DNA of 11,992 nucleotides from Candidatus Omnitrophota bacterium (GTDB lineage Bacteria; Omnitrophota; Gorgyraeia; S143-82). Each line of letters starts with the position of its first letter. Positions within the stretch are counted from its first letter, which is position 1. Of this stretch, positions 1 to 5,387 are shown piece after piece. Location: positions 1 through 11,992 of the forward strand of contig JALVWL010000061.1 in the NCBI GenBank assembly GCA_027034965.1, in the 5' to 3' direction. Below the pieces are notes generated by a model, which made no database searches, was not told the origin of the DNA, and saw only the letters and a list, made by a program, of their open reading frames with translations. The translations under genes were made by a program, and so were the position numbers.

Positions 1-103
1 ATATAAAGAGAAAACGCAACTAAAAAAAGCGGGAACGGGTTGCAAGAATTGGGAGTTTAGCTGACGATAAAGAGAAAAGAAATAGAGGGTAAAAATAAAA
101 AGA

Positions 104-152
104 TTTAAGTTTTAAGCTGTAGATTTGACTTTTGACTTTTGAGATTTGAGTT
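104..152. repeat. Seven tandem degenerate heptanucleotides
   Basis: Seven consecutive 7-nt units in perfect register read tttaagt, tttaagc, tgtagat, ttgactt, ttgactt, ttgagat and ttgagtt. The opposite strand reads as aactcaa/aagtcaa/acttaaa units. A similar tract lies at 3949-3990 in the other orientation (aactaaa, aactcaa, agctaaa), and a weaker one at 8388-8408. The rest of 1-103 is A-rich and shows no gene or motif that I can support. Confidence 0.6.
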
Positions 153-160
153 ATATTTAG

Positions 161-232
161 ATAAGAAAAGAGATGGTTGATTAACAAATTAATGGAAGCT
201 AAAGAATTCTAATGCATAATCCGGGTTTATAT
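161..232 (+). repeat. Interspersed repeat R1, copy A (upstream of hsp20)
   Basis: This 72-bp block matches 4227-4298 at 65 of 72 positions without gaps, by hand alignment. It begins ataagaaaagagat and ends with aattctaatgcataat followed by ccggg, the same motif that forms the right terminal inverted repeat of the element at 3884-4295. Each copy stops shortly before a gene promoter (hsp20 here, purC for the other). Confidence 0.8.
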
Positions 233-248
233 TTTTTCGCAAAAATAC

Positions 249-278
249 TTGACAGTCTGGTGTATAGAGTGCTAAAAT
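249..278 (+). promoter_or_regulatory. hsp20 promoter overlapped by a CIRCE-like operator
   Basis: TTGACA at 249-254 and TAAAAT at 273-278 are 18 bp apart, a good housekeeping-type promoter. Superimposed on it, 249-257 (TTGACAGTC) and 267-275 (GAGTGCTAA) are separated by exactly 9 bp. The right arm is a perfect CIRCE half-site. The left arm matches the consensus TTAGCACTC at 6 of 9 positions, its deviations at 251-252 creating the -35 hexamer. CIRCE is the HrcA repressor operator, so heat-regulated repression is inferred. No hrcA is in the window. Confidence 0.6.
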
Positions 279-283
279 ATAAA

Positions 284-297
284 TGCCTGGGAAGGCA
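284..297 (+). promoter_or_regulatory. Small hairpin at the predicted hsp20 mRNA 5' end
   Basis: TGCCT (284-288) and AGGCA (293-297) pair around a GGGA loop of GNRA type. It begins at about the expected transcription start, 6-7 nt after the -10 hexamer, and is followed by AAAATTTTTT. It could be a 5'-stabilising hairpin or a weak attenuator. Five base pairs is short, so the call is tentative. Confidence 0.35.
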
Positions 298-312
298 AAA
301 TTTTTTGAATGG

Positions 313-345
313 ATTTTGGCAGTTTGATTTTGCGACTGCTAAAAT
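313..345 (+). promoter_or_regulatory. Inverted repeat in the hsp20 leader, just before the Shine-Dalgarno sequence
   Basis: ATTTTGGCAGT (313-323) and ACTGCTAAAAT (335-345) pair over 11 positions, with one G-T wobble at 318/340 and an 11-nt loop. The structure ends only a few bases before the strong Shine-Dalgarno sequence AAAGGAGG (348-355). The right arm repeats the TGCTAAAATA found at the promoter (270-279). It may be a second protein operator or an RNA hairpin that affects translation. I see no segment that pairs with the Shine-Dalgarno itself. Confidence 0.45.
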
Positions 346-362
346 AAAAAGGAGGTGGGATT

Positions 363-827
363 ATGGCACTGATAAGGTGGCGTAGAAGAGATGTTTGGGA
401 TCCATTTAAGTATCTTGCTGATTTGCAAGAAGATATGAATCGTCTTTTTGACTTGTCTCTGGCAAGACTGCCTAGGGAGGATGTCGGGGGCGTTGCAGAA
501 TGGCTTCCAGCTGTGGATATAGTGGATGAAAAGGACAGAATTAGGATAAAGGCTGATCTGCCAGGTGTAAATAAGGACGATGTGGATATAAGGATTGAAG
601 ATGGGGTTCTTTCCATAAAAGGAGAGAGGAAAGAAGAAAAGGAAGAGAAGAATAAGAACTTCTATAGAAAGGAGTGCTTCTATGGGAGTTTTGAGCGTTC
701 TGTGGCCTTGCCGGCTGAGGTAGAGGCAGATAAGGCAGAGGCCTCCTATAAGGATGGGGTCCTGGAGATTATCCTCCCCAAAAAAGAGGAAGCAAAGCCC
801 AAACAGATCAAGTTGAAGGTCAAGTAA
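363..827 (+). CDS. hsp20: Small heat shock protein, Hsp20/alpha-crystallin family
   Basis: This is a 154-residue ATP-independent chaperone that binds unfolding proteins in the cytoplasm as a large oligomer. The N-terminal arm (1-46, with WDPFKYLADLQEDMNRLFD near 12-30) is typical of the class. The alpha-crystallin domain runs from about WLPAVDI (47-53) to 140, with ADLPGV (64-69), a charged loop of K/E residues at 89-98, and the signature DGVLEIILPK (131-140). A C-terminal I-x-L-x-V tail (149-153) matches the motif that docks subunits together. The length is normal for bacterial family members. The start is fixed by AAGGAGG 7 nt upstream. The gene is monocistronic, between a CIRCE-like promoter and a strong terminator. 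The family call is secure, while the client range is unknown. Confidence 0.96.
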   Translation: MALIRWRRRDVWDPFKYLADLQEDMNRLFDLSLARLPREDVGGVAEWLPAVDIVDEKDRIRIKADLPGVNKDDVDIRIEDGVLSIKGERKEEKEEKNKNFYRKECFYGSFERSVALPAEVEADKAEASYKDGVLEIILPKKEEAKPKQIKLKVK

Positions 828-854
828 CTGGGGCATTGCTCCCTGGTGGACTGG

Positions 855-892
855 AAAAGAGACCGCCTTTTGAGCGGTCTCTTTTGTTTTTG
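855..892 (+). terminator. Intrinsic terminator of hsp20
   Basis: AAAAGAGACCGC (855-866) and GCGGTCTCTTTT (874-885) form a perfect 12-bp stem around a 7-nt loop, followed by gtttttg. This is a strong rho-independent terminator 28 bp after the hsp20 stop codon, so the following murD needs its own promoter. Confidence 0.9.
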
Positions 893-894
893 GA

Positions 895-923
895 TTTTTA
901 ATAGTCTGCTTTGGTTGTATAAT
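895..923 (+). promoter_or_regulatory. Probable murD promoter giving a leaderless transcript
   Basis: A perfect TATAAT lies at 918-923 with a weak TTTTTA at 895-900, 17 bp upstream. Transcription would start at about 930-931, which is exactly the ATG at 931. No Shine-Dalgarno sequence precedes either candidate murD start, which fits leaderless initiation. Confidence 0.45.
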
Positions 924-930
924 GTTGTCG

Positions 931-2169
931 ATGAGGAGATATAGATTTGCGATTGTTGGTGGGGGGGTAACTGGTAAGGCAGTAGCGCGTTTCTTGTTGG
1001 CTCGGGGCATACCCTTTTTCCTTAGTTCTAGAGATGCCTTGGAGGATGGGTTCAGGGAATGGCTTTCCTCTAATGGAGTTGAATTTGAAGAGGGCAAAAA
1101 TTCCCTGGATCTTATCTCAAGGGCTGATGAGATTGTAGTAAGTCCTTCTGTTCGACCTGAGATGCTGGGATTGGATAGAAATCAGGTGATTTCAGAGATT
1201 GATCTGGCAAGTAGATTTTTTGAGGGCAGGATAATCGCTGTTACTGGTACGAATGGCAAGAGCTCTACTGTCTCTGCTCTGGAGTTTGTCCTAAATCATT
1301 TTGGGGTCAGGGCAGTAGCCTGTGGAAATATCGGCCGTCCTTTCATTTCTATAGTTGATGAGGCCGTTGATATTGCAGTTGTTGAGGTAAGTTCCTTTCA
1401 GTTGTTTTCTTCGATGGAGTTTTCTCCAGATATCGGTGTTGTATTGAACCTAACGGAAGACCATATGGATTGGCATATGGATATGGATGAATATGGGAAG
1501 GCAAAGGCCTCTATGTTGTTTCGTATGGATGAAGGTATGGCTCTGTTGAATGCTGATAGTGAATATCTGTCTAGTCTGGAGGGATTTGCACCGGCTGTAT
1601 GTGTGAGGCGGTTTTCTAAGAGAGATGGCCTTAATGAAAATGAGGCCTGTGTAGTTGAGGTGATGGATTATCTGGGATACAGGAGGGAAGATGTCCTATC
1701 GGCCTTGAGAGAATTTAAGGGATTGGATTATAGGATGCAGTTTATCGCATCTCATAATGGGATAATTTTTGTAAACGATTCAAAGGCGACCAATCCTGCC
1801 TCTACCTTTTGGGGGTTGGACCTGCTTAAGGCCAGGGGTTTTTCTTCTATCATATTACTTGCAGGGGGGAGTCCTAAGGGGCTGGATTTTTCTGGGTTGC
1901 TGAGATACAGAGATATTGTCAAGGTGCTTATATGTTATGGTCAGGAGGGTGGGCGAATCTTTGAACAGGTAGGTTCGCAGATCCCTTCATTAAGGGCTAG
2001 GGGACTGAAGGATGCATTTGATTTGGCTGTCGATGAGGCCAGTACAGGGGATGTGGTCTTGCTTTCACCTATGTGTGCCAGTTTTGATGAGTTTTCTGGG
2101 TATAAGGAGAGGGGTGAGTTTTTCAATGGGCTTGTTAAGGGATTTGTTTGTACTATCGGGAATAGATGA
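931..2169 (+). CDS. murD: UDP-N-acetylmuramoyl-L-alanine--D-glutamate ligase (divergent MurD)
   Basis: MurD adds D-glutamate to UDP-MurNAc-L-Ala in the cytoplasm, the second amino-acid step of peptidoglycan precursor synthesis, with ATP hydrolysis. Numbered from ATG 931 (412 residues), it shows an N-terminal Rossmann start (FAIVGGGVTGKA, 6-17), the ATP P-loop VTGTNGKSST (104-113), CGNIGRP (131-137), VEVSSFQ (151-157), LNLTEDHMDW (172-181), a lysine in YGKAKA (188-193) that fits the carbamylated site, NDSKATN (282-288) and the C-terminal SPMCASFDEF (379-388). It is shorter than E. coli MurD, and the strand-rich segment before the HN motif is missing. GLPHR is GLDYR here and the usual GGxDK is GGSPK. 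An in-frame ATG at 922 is an alternative start. It overlaps ftsW downstream. Confidence 0.9.
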   Translation: MRRYRFAIVGGGVTGKAVARFLLARGIPFFLSSRDALEDGFREWLSSNGVEFEEGKNSLDLISRADEIVVSPSVRPEMLGLDRNQVISEIDLASRFFEGRIIAVTGTNGKSSTVSALEFVLNHFGVRAVACGNIGRPFISIVDEAVDIAVVEVSSFQLFSSMEFSPDIGVVLNLTEDHMDWHMDMDEYGKAKASMLFRMDEGMALLNADSEYLSSLEGFAPAVCVRRFSKRDGLNENEACVVEVMDYLGYRREDVLSALREFKGLDYRMQFIASHNGIIFVNDSKATNPASTFWGLDLLKARGFSSIILLAGGSPKGLDFSGLLRYRDIVKVLICYGQEGGRIFEQVGSQIPSLRARGLKDAFDLAVDEASTGDVVLLSPMCASFDEFSGYKERGEFFNGLVKGFVCTIGNR

Positions 2170-3250
2170 TGCTCTTTTAAAGAAGCGCATTTTTGGTGCG
2201 GTTTTTCTTCTATCTTTTCTTGGACTGGTAATGGTGTTTTCGAGTAGCTTTGCCTATGCCGATGCATCTTTTGGGAGTCCGTTCTATTTTTTGATTCGCC
2301 AGGCAATATTTTTACTGGTGGGTTATATTGCAATGTTTATCGGATATAAGATACCTCCAGATGTCCTAAGAAGAAATAGCAAGTTGATACTCCTGTTAAG
2401 TATCGTTGGCTTGATTCTAGTCCTTATCCCTGGAGTGGGACACCAGATAGGTGGGGCAAGGCGTTGGCTATCCCTGGGGCCGTTTCACTTTCAGCCCTCT
2501 GAACTTGCCCAGCTGGCAATAATTATTTATGTGGCTGACCTTTTTGCGAGAAGAGTGGAGGCTACCAGGTCTATGTTGTCGGATATTACTCATATGATAC
2601 CCGCATTTATTGTCTTTGGCCTGATTGCTGGTCTGGTCTTGCTTGAACCGGATATGGGAACTACTATAGTGACGGCTATGGTGTTGGGGATTATTATGCT
2701 GGTGGTTGGCCTGCGGTTTTCTTATCTTTTGTCCTTGTTGGTGATATCTCTGCCCCTGGCGTGGTTTTTGATATTCTCGGTTTCTTACAGGAGAGCCAGG
2801 ATACTCTCTTTCCTGAATCCCTGGGCGGATCCATTGAATAGGGGATTTCAGATTATCCAAGCACAGATTGCTCTGGGTTCTGGCGGGGTCTTTGGCAGGG
2901 GGTTGGGGCACGGCCTGCAAAAATTATTCTATCTGCCTGCAGCGCATACAGACTTTATCTTTGCGGTTATCGGAGAGGAGTTTGGCATACTTGGGACATT
3001 ATTCGTGGTTTTCGTATTTTTCTATCTGTTCGTACAGGGTTTTTTGGCGGCAATTAGGCAGAAAGACCTGTTCAGAAAGTTATTTATCACAGGTCTAATG
3101 GGGCTTTTATTTCTTGAGACTATCATAAATTTGGGAGTAAATGTCGGGTTATTGCCGCCTAAGGGGTTGCCATTGCCGTTTGTTAGCTATGGCGGTACTT
3201 CCTGTGTTATAAATCTGTTCTCTATTGGGATCCTGCTTAGGATGCTTTAA
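2126..3250 (+). CDS. ftsW: Septal peptidoglycan glycosyltransferase FtsW (SEDS family)
   Basis: FtsW is a polytopic inner-membrane enzyme that polymerises lipid II at the division septum with a class B penicillin-binding protein. The ATG at 2126 follows GAGGGGTGA with good spacing. It gives 374 residues and overlaps murD by 44 bp, suggesting translational coupling. About ten hydrophobic segments are visible. SEDS hallmarks are GARRWLSLGPFHFQPSELAQ (110-129), LEPDMGT (173-179), GSGGVFGRGLG (251-261), HTDFIFAVIGEE (274-285) and PFVSYGGTS (351-359). Asp276 matches the conserved loop aspartate required for polymerase activity. Pairing with murD favours FtsW over RodA, although sequence alone does not exclude RodA. 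The usual murG and murC do not follow. The reading frame extends upstream to an ATG at 2012, but that would lie deep inside murD. Confidence 0.9.
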   Translation: MGLLRDLFVLSGIDDALLKKRIFGAVFLLSFLGLVMVFSSSFAYADASFGSPFYFLIRQAIFLLVGYIAMFIGYKIPPDVLRRNSKLILLLSIVGLILVLIPGVGHQIGGARRWLSLGPFHFQPSELAQLAIIIYVADLFARRVEATRSMLSDITHMIPAFIVFGLIAGLVLLEPDMGTTIVTAMVLGIIMLVVGLRFSYLLSLLVISLPLAWFLIFSVSYRRARILSFLNPWADPLNRGFQIIQAQIALGSGGVFGRGLGHGLQKLFYLPAAHTDFIFAVIGEEFGILGTLFVVFVFFYLFVQGFLAAIRQKDLFRKLFITGLMGLLFLETIINLGVNVGLLPPKGLPLPFVSYGGTSCVINLFSIGILLRML

Positions 3251-3788
3251 ATTCCTTTTGAAGGACCCCAAGTGCCTCGAGGTTTTTGAGCATTTTCTGG
3301 CTTTCCAGGTCATTGGGAGTAACTATCAGGATCCGCTTGAGGGCCTTTTTTGCCAGAGGATAATTTTTCGCATTGAGGTAAACCCTGGCTATCTTCTTTA
3401 GCATATTGGGGTCCTGTATGTGCTCTATTTCAATGCTTTCCAGTAGTTCAATGGCCTGGGAGTTTCGGTTGGCGAGTATCTCAGCAATGGAGATTAGGAT
3501 ATGTATGTTCATTGGGTTCAATTCGAAGGCCTGTTCAAGGAGTTCTATCCCTAATTTTATCTGACCTTTCTTTATGAATTGTTCTCCCTTGAGCTTCGTA
3601 AAGTAGGATTTTATCTTGTTTGCCCTTGGGATGTCTATGGTGTTCATAAGTGTTGCATAGAGAAGTTTTCTTGCCTGGATATTATCTGGATCTTTCCTAG
3701 TAATATATTTCAATAGGGAGGTGGCATACTTTTTATGCCCAGAGTTTATTGCTTCGACGGCTTTGTTTATTATCTTTTGGATTTCCAT
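3237..3788 (-). CDS. Tetratricopeptide-repeat protein of unknown role
   Basis: This 183-residue soluble protein has no signal peptide or membrane segment and is made almost entirely of helical hairpins. TPR-like units lie at about 3-37 (NKAVEAINSGHKKYATSLLKYI, then DPDN), 65-97 (KGQIKLGIELLEQAFELNPMN), 98-128 (partly degenerate) and 129-162 (ARVYLNAKNYPLAKKALKRI, then TPND). TPR arrays serve as protein-binding scaffolds, and the partner cannot be told from the sequence. A good Shine-Dalgarno sequence, AAAGGTGG on the minus strand (3793-3800), supports the ATG at 3786-3788. The gene converges on ftsW and the two coding regions overlap by 14 bp tail to tail, with no terminator between them. Domain class is secure, function unknown. 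Confidence 0.85.
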   Translation of the reverse strand: MEIQKIINKAVEAINSGHKKYATSLLKYITRKDPDNIQARKLLYATLMNTIDIPRANKIKSYFTKLKGEQFIKKGQIKLGIELLEQAFELNPMNIHILISIAEILANRNSQAIELLESIEIEHIQDPNMLKKIARVYLNAKNYPLAKKALKRILIVTPNDLESQKMLKNLEALGVLQKEFKAS

Positions 3789-3948
3789 TGTGCCACCTTT
3801 CTAAAAATTATATCAGTCCTTAGGCTATGAGTAAAGACATATACCGTAGGCTAAATCCTAGACTCAACTTTTTCCTTGAATTCTTAATCCCAAAATATGC
3901 AATAGGAATTTGCGATGTAATGGAAGCCGTTGTAGGGCAAAGAAAAAT

Positions 3949-3990
3949 AACTAAAAACTCAAAGCTAAAAACTAAAAACCACAACTCAAG
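3949..3990. repeat. Degenerate heptanucleotide tract
   Basis: Six 7-nt units read aactaaa, aactcaa, agctaaa, aactaaa, aaccaca and actcaag. They are the same family as the units at 104-152 but on the other strand (aactcaa is the complement of ttgagtt). The tract lies on the left side of the compound repeat region, as the 104-152 tract does relative to R1 copy A. Confidence 0.5.
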
Positions 3991-3994
3991 TTTT

Positions 3995-4231
3995 GAGAAT
4001 GGAGAAGGGAGAATGAAGCATGAAGGATTCTTATTTACTGGGATATTTTTCTTTCTTAATAAAAAATTCCTTCATTCTCCATGCTCCATTCTTCATGCTT
4101 GATTGTTAAGAAGGGAGAACGGAGAAGGGAGAATGGAGGCAGTGGATTTTTTGGTTTAAAGAAGCAATGCGAAATGGTGGTTTTATCCTTCATTCTCCAT
4201 GCTCCATCCTTCATGCTTGATTATTAATAAG
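3995..4231. repeat. Two tandem ~120-bp palindromic units
   Basis: Unit 1 (3995-4113) and unit 2 (4115-4231) each start with a purine-rich arm (gagaatggagaagggagaat and gagaacggagaagggagaat). Each ends with a pyrimidine-rich arm (tccttcattctccatgctcc, then attcttcatgctt or atccttcatgctt). The 46-bp end blocks at 4068-4113 and 4186-4231 differ at about 3 positions. In each unit the two arms are imperfectly complementary, so each could fold into a long hairpin. The central parts differ, so only the arms are conserved. Confidence 0.65.
4011..4070 (+). repeat. Interspersed repeat R2, copy C
   Basis: This 60-bp block matches 8533-8592 at 57 of 60 positions without gaps. Its core is cttatttactgggatattt, followed by ttctttcttaa. 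It is the centre of palindromic unit 1. Its second copy lies in the gap after tRNA-Pro. Confidence 0.8.
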
Positions 4232-4298
4232 AAAAGAGATGTTTGATTAACAAGGCGATGGAAGGTAAAGAATTCTAATGCATAATCCGGGTTAATAT
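4227..4298 (+). repeat. Interspersed repeat R1, copy B (upstream of purC)
   Basis: This is the partner of 161-232, with 65 of 72 positions identical. It forms the right flank and right terminal inverted repeat of the MITE-like element and ends about 80 bp before the purC start. Its outer edge runs into a TATAAT at 4296-4301. Confidence 0.8.
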
Positions 4299-4321
4299 AA
4301 TCTGGGTTGAAAATGGATTGA

Positions 4322-4350
4322 TGATGTGGTATGGTTATGGAGCGTATAAT
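4322..4350 (+). promoter_or_regulatory. Candidate purC promoter
   Basis: TATAAT at 4345-4350 sits 26 bp before the purC ATG, and a start near 4357 leaves a short leader with the ribosome-binding site GGAGTGG (4364-4370). The matching -35 position (TGATGT, 4322-4327) is poor, so only the -10 element is convincing. A second TATAAT at 4296-4301 is an alternative. No PurR-type operator or guanine/PreQ1 riboswitch fold was recognised. Confidence 0.35.
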
Positions 4351-4376
4351 GGTGATTGTTATTGGAGTGGTGCTAT

Positions 4377-5273
4377 ATGGTAGTGATGGAGACGGATTAC
4401 AGAGTAGGTGTAAAGAGGCAAGGAAAGGTCAGGGATGTCTATGACCTGGGAGACTATCTGTTGCTTGTGGCTACTGATAGGATCTCTGCCTTTGATGTGG
4501 TTATGCCTACACCTATCCCTGATAAGGGGCGCATACTAACGGCAATGAGTAGATTTTGGTTTGAGTTTTTCTCGGCAGATGTGCGCCATCACCTCGAAAG
4601 CAGTTATGCCCCTGTGATTGTTTGGAGATTCCCTGAATTAAAAGAGGTAGAGGGAGAGCTTTCGGGTAGGGTTATGCTAGTTAGAAAATATAGGGTCCTG
4701 GAAATAGAGTGTATTGTGCGGGGTTATATAACGGGTTCAGGATGGAAGAGCTATAAAGAGACTGGTATGGTGAGCGGTATAAAGTTGCCAGAGGGACTGA
4801 AAGAGTCTCAACGTTTAGACGAACCCATCTTTACTCCAACCACCAAGGCAAAAGTCGGACATGACCAGGAGATAAGTTTTGACGATGTCAGGGAAATGGT
4901 TGGAGACGCCTTAGCAGATAAGCTGAAAAGATTGAGTATAGATTTATATTCGAAGGCACGAGAGTATGCTGAGAGCAGGGGGATTATTATTGCAGATACC
5001 AAGTTTGAGTTTGGGGTGGATGAAGAGGGCGAGTTGGTTTTGGTGGATGAGGTATTGACCCCTGACTCTTCTCGTTTCTGGTATATGGATGACTATGAAG
5101 AGGGCAGGTCCCAGAAGAGTTTTGACAAGCAGTTTGTAAGGGATTATCTAAATAGCCTGAATTGGGACAAAACCCCTCCTGGTCCAGTGCTGCCAGATGA
5201 AATAGTCGAGAATACCCGCCTGAGATATCTAGAGATATTTCAGAGGCTTACCGGTGAGTCTCTACCCGCCTAA
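4377..5273 (+). CDS. purC: Phosphoribosylaminoimidazole-succinocarboxamide synthase (SAICAR synthetase)
   Basis: PurC joins CAIR and aspartate with ATP hydrolysis to make SAICAR in de novo purine synthesis, in the cytoplasm. Starting at ATG 4377 (9 nt after GGAG) the protein has 298 residues. This is the longer form of the family, unlike the E. coli enzyme of about 237. Visible signatures are GKVRDVYDLG, the ATDRISAFDVVM block, PDKGRILTAMS, VRGYITGSGWKSY, FTPTTKAKVGHD and DTKFEFG followed by LVDEVLTPDSSRFW, which together cover the ATP- and substrate-binding signatures. In-frame starts at TTG 4356 and ATG 4386 are possible but worse placed for the ribosome-binding site. The last codons (Leu-Pro-Ala-stop) are contributed by a GC-rich palindrome. 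It stands alone, without other pur genes nearby. Confidence 0.96.
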   Translation: MVVMETDYRVGVKRQGKVRDVYDLGDYLLLVATDRISAFDVVMPTPIPDKGRILTAMSRFWFEFFSADVRHHLESSYAPVIVWRFPELKEVEGELSGRVMLVRKYRVLEIECIVRGYITGSGWKSYKETGMVSGIKLPEGLKESQRLDEPIFTPTTKAKVGHDQEISFDDVREMVGDALADKLKRLSIDLYSKAREYAESRGIIIADTKFEFGVDEEGELVLVDEVLTPDSSRFWYMDDYEEGRSQKSFDKQFVRDYLNSLNWDKTPPGPVLPDEIVENTRLRYLEIFQRLTGESLPA

Positions 5274-5281
5274 GGCGGGTG
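5263..5281. repeat. GC-rich palindrome enclosing the purC stop codon
   Basis: ACCCGCC (5264-5270) and GGCGGGT (5274-5280) are perfectly complementary, extendable by a T-G pair at 5263/5281, and the three-base loop is exactly the TAA stop of purC (5271-5273). No clean T-run follows (gaggtttgtactttt), so it would be a weak terminator at best. The motif looks like a small mobile or REP-like palindrome that has supplied the end of the gene. Confidence 0.6.
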
Positions 5282-5292
5282 AGGTTTGTACT

Positions 5293-5321
5293 TTTAATAC
5301 CTTCCATTTTTAGTGTATAAT
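5293..5321 (+). promoter_or_regulatory. Possible leuA promoter
   Basis: TATAAT at 5316-5321 lies 66 bp upstream of the leuA start. The -35 position 17 bp further upstream (5293-5298, tttaat) is weak. I looked for a T-box, a leucine-rich leader peptide and an attenuator in 5322-5387 and saw none, so regulation cannot be read from the sequence. Confidence 0.3.
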
Positions 5322-5387
5322 TAATAAATTATGCAGTAGGAAGTTATTCTTAAAGGATATAAAGCAGGATATGATGTGGAGGCGAAG

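Larger units (their letters stand above)
3884..4295. mobile_element. MITE-like non-coding element with terminal inverted repeats
   Basis: The left end (3884-3910: ttaatcccaaaatatg, then caataggaatt) and the reverse complement of the right end (4271-4295: ttaacccggattatg, then cattagaatt) match at about 21 of 27 positions with two 1-nt gaps. Between them lie the heptad tract and two palindromic units, with no transposase or credible coding region. It fills most of the 588-bp gene-free stretch between the TPR gene and purC. The end motif recurs at 205-229 and 8617-8644, so it is dispersed. I cannot identify a target-site duplication. It could also be a cluster of separate repeats rather than one transposable unit. 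Confidence 0.5.

Noticed and set aside
298..362. ROSE or fourU RNA thermometer in the hsp20 leader
   Set aside because: The Shine-Dalgarno AAAGGAGG has no complementary upstream segment; the visible hairpin ends before it.
339..1097. Long open frame of 252 codons on the minus strand opposite hsp20 and the start of murD
   Set aside because: It runs through a strong terminator and two well-supported genes on the other strand, and its product shows no recognisable domain.
3827..4102. Open frame of 91 codons on the plus strand
   Set aside because: It has no ribosome-binding site and lies across the terminal repeat, the heptad tract and repeat unit 1, so its protein (NSKLKTKNHNSS, SPCSILHA) is translated repeat sequence.
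3949..4231. Possible CRISPR array
   Set aside because: The repeated arms occur twice only, are palindromic over their whole length and have no constant repeat-spacer length; no cas gene is nearby.
5322..5387. T-box or leucine attenuator before leuA
   Set aside because: No T-box sequence, leucine codon run or terminator hairpin is present in the short leader.
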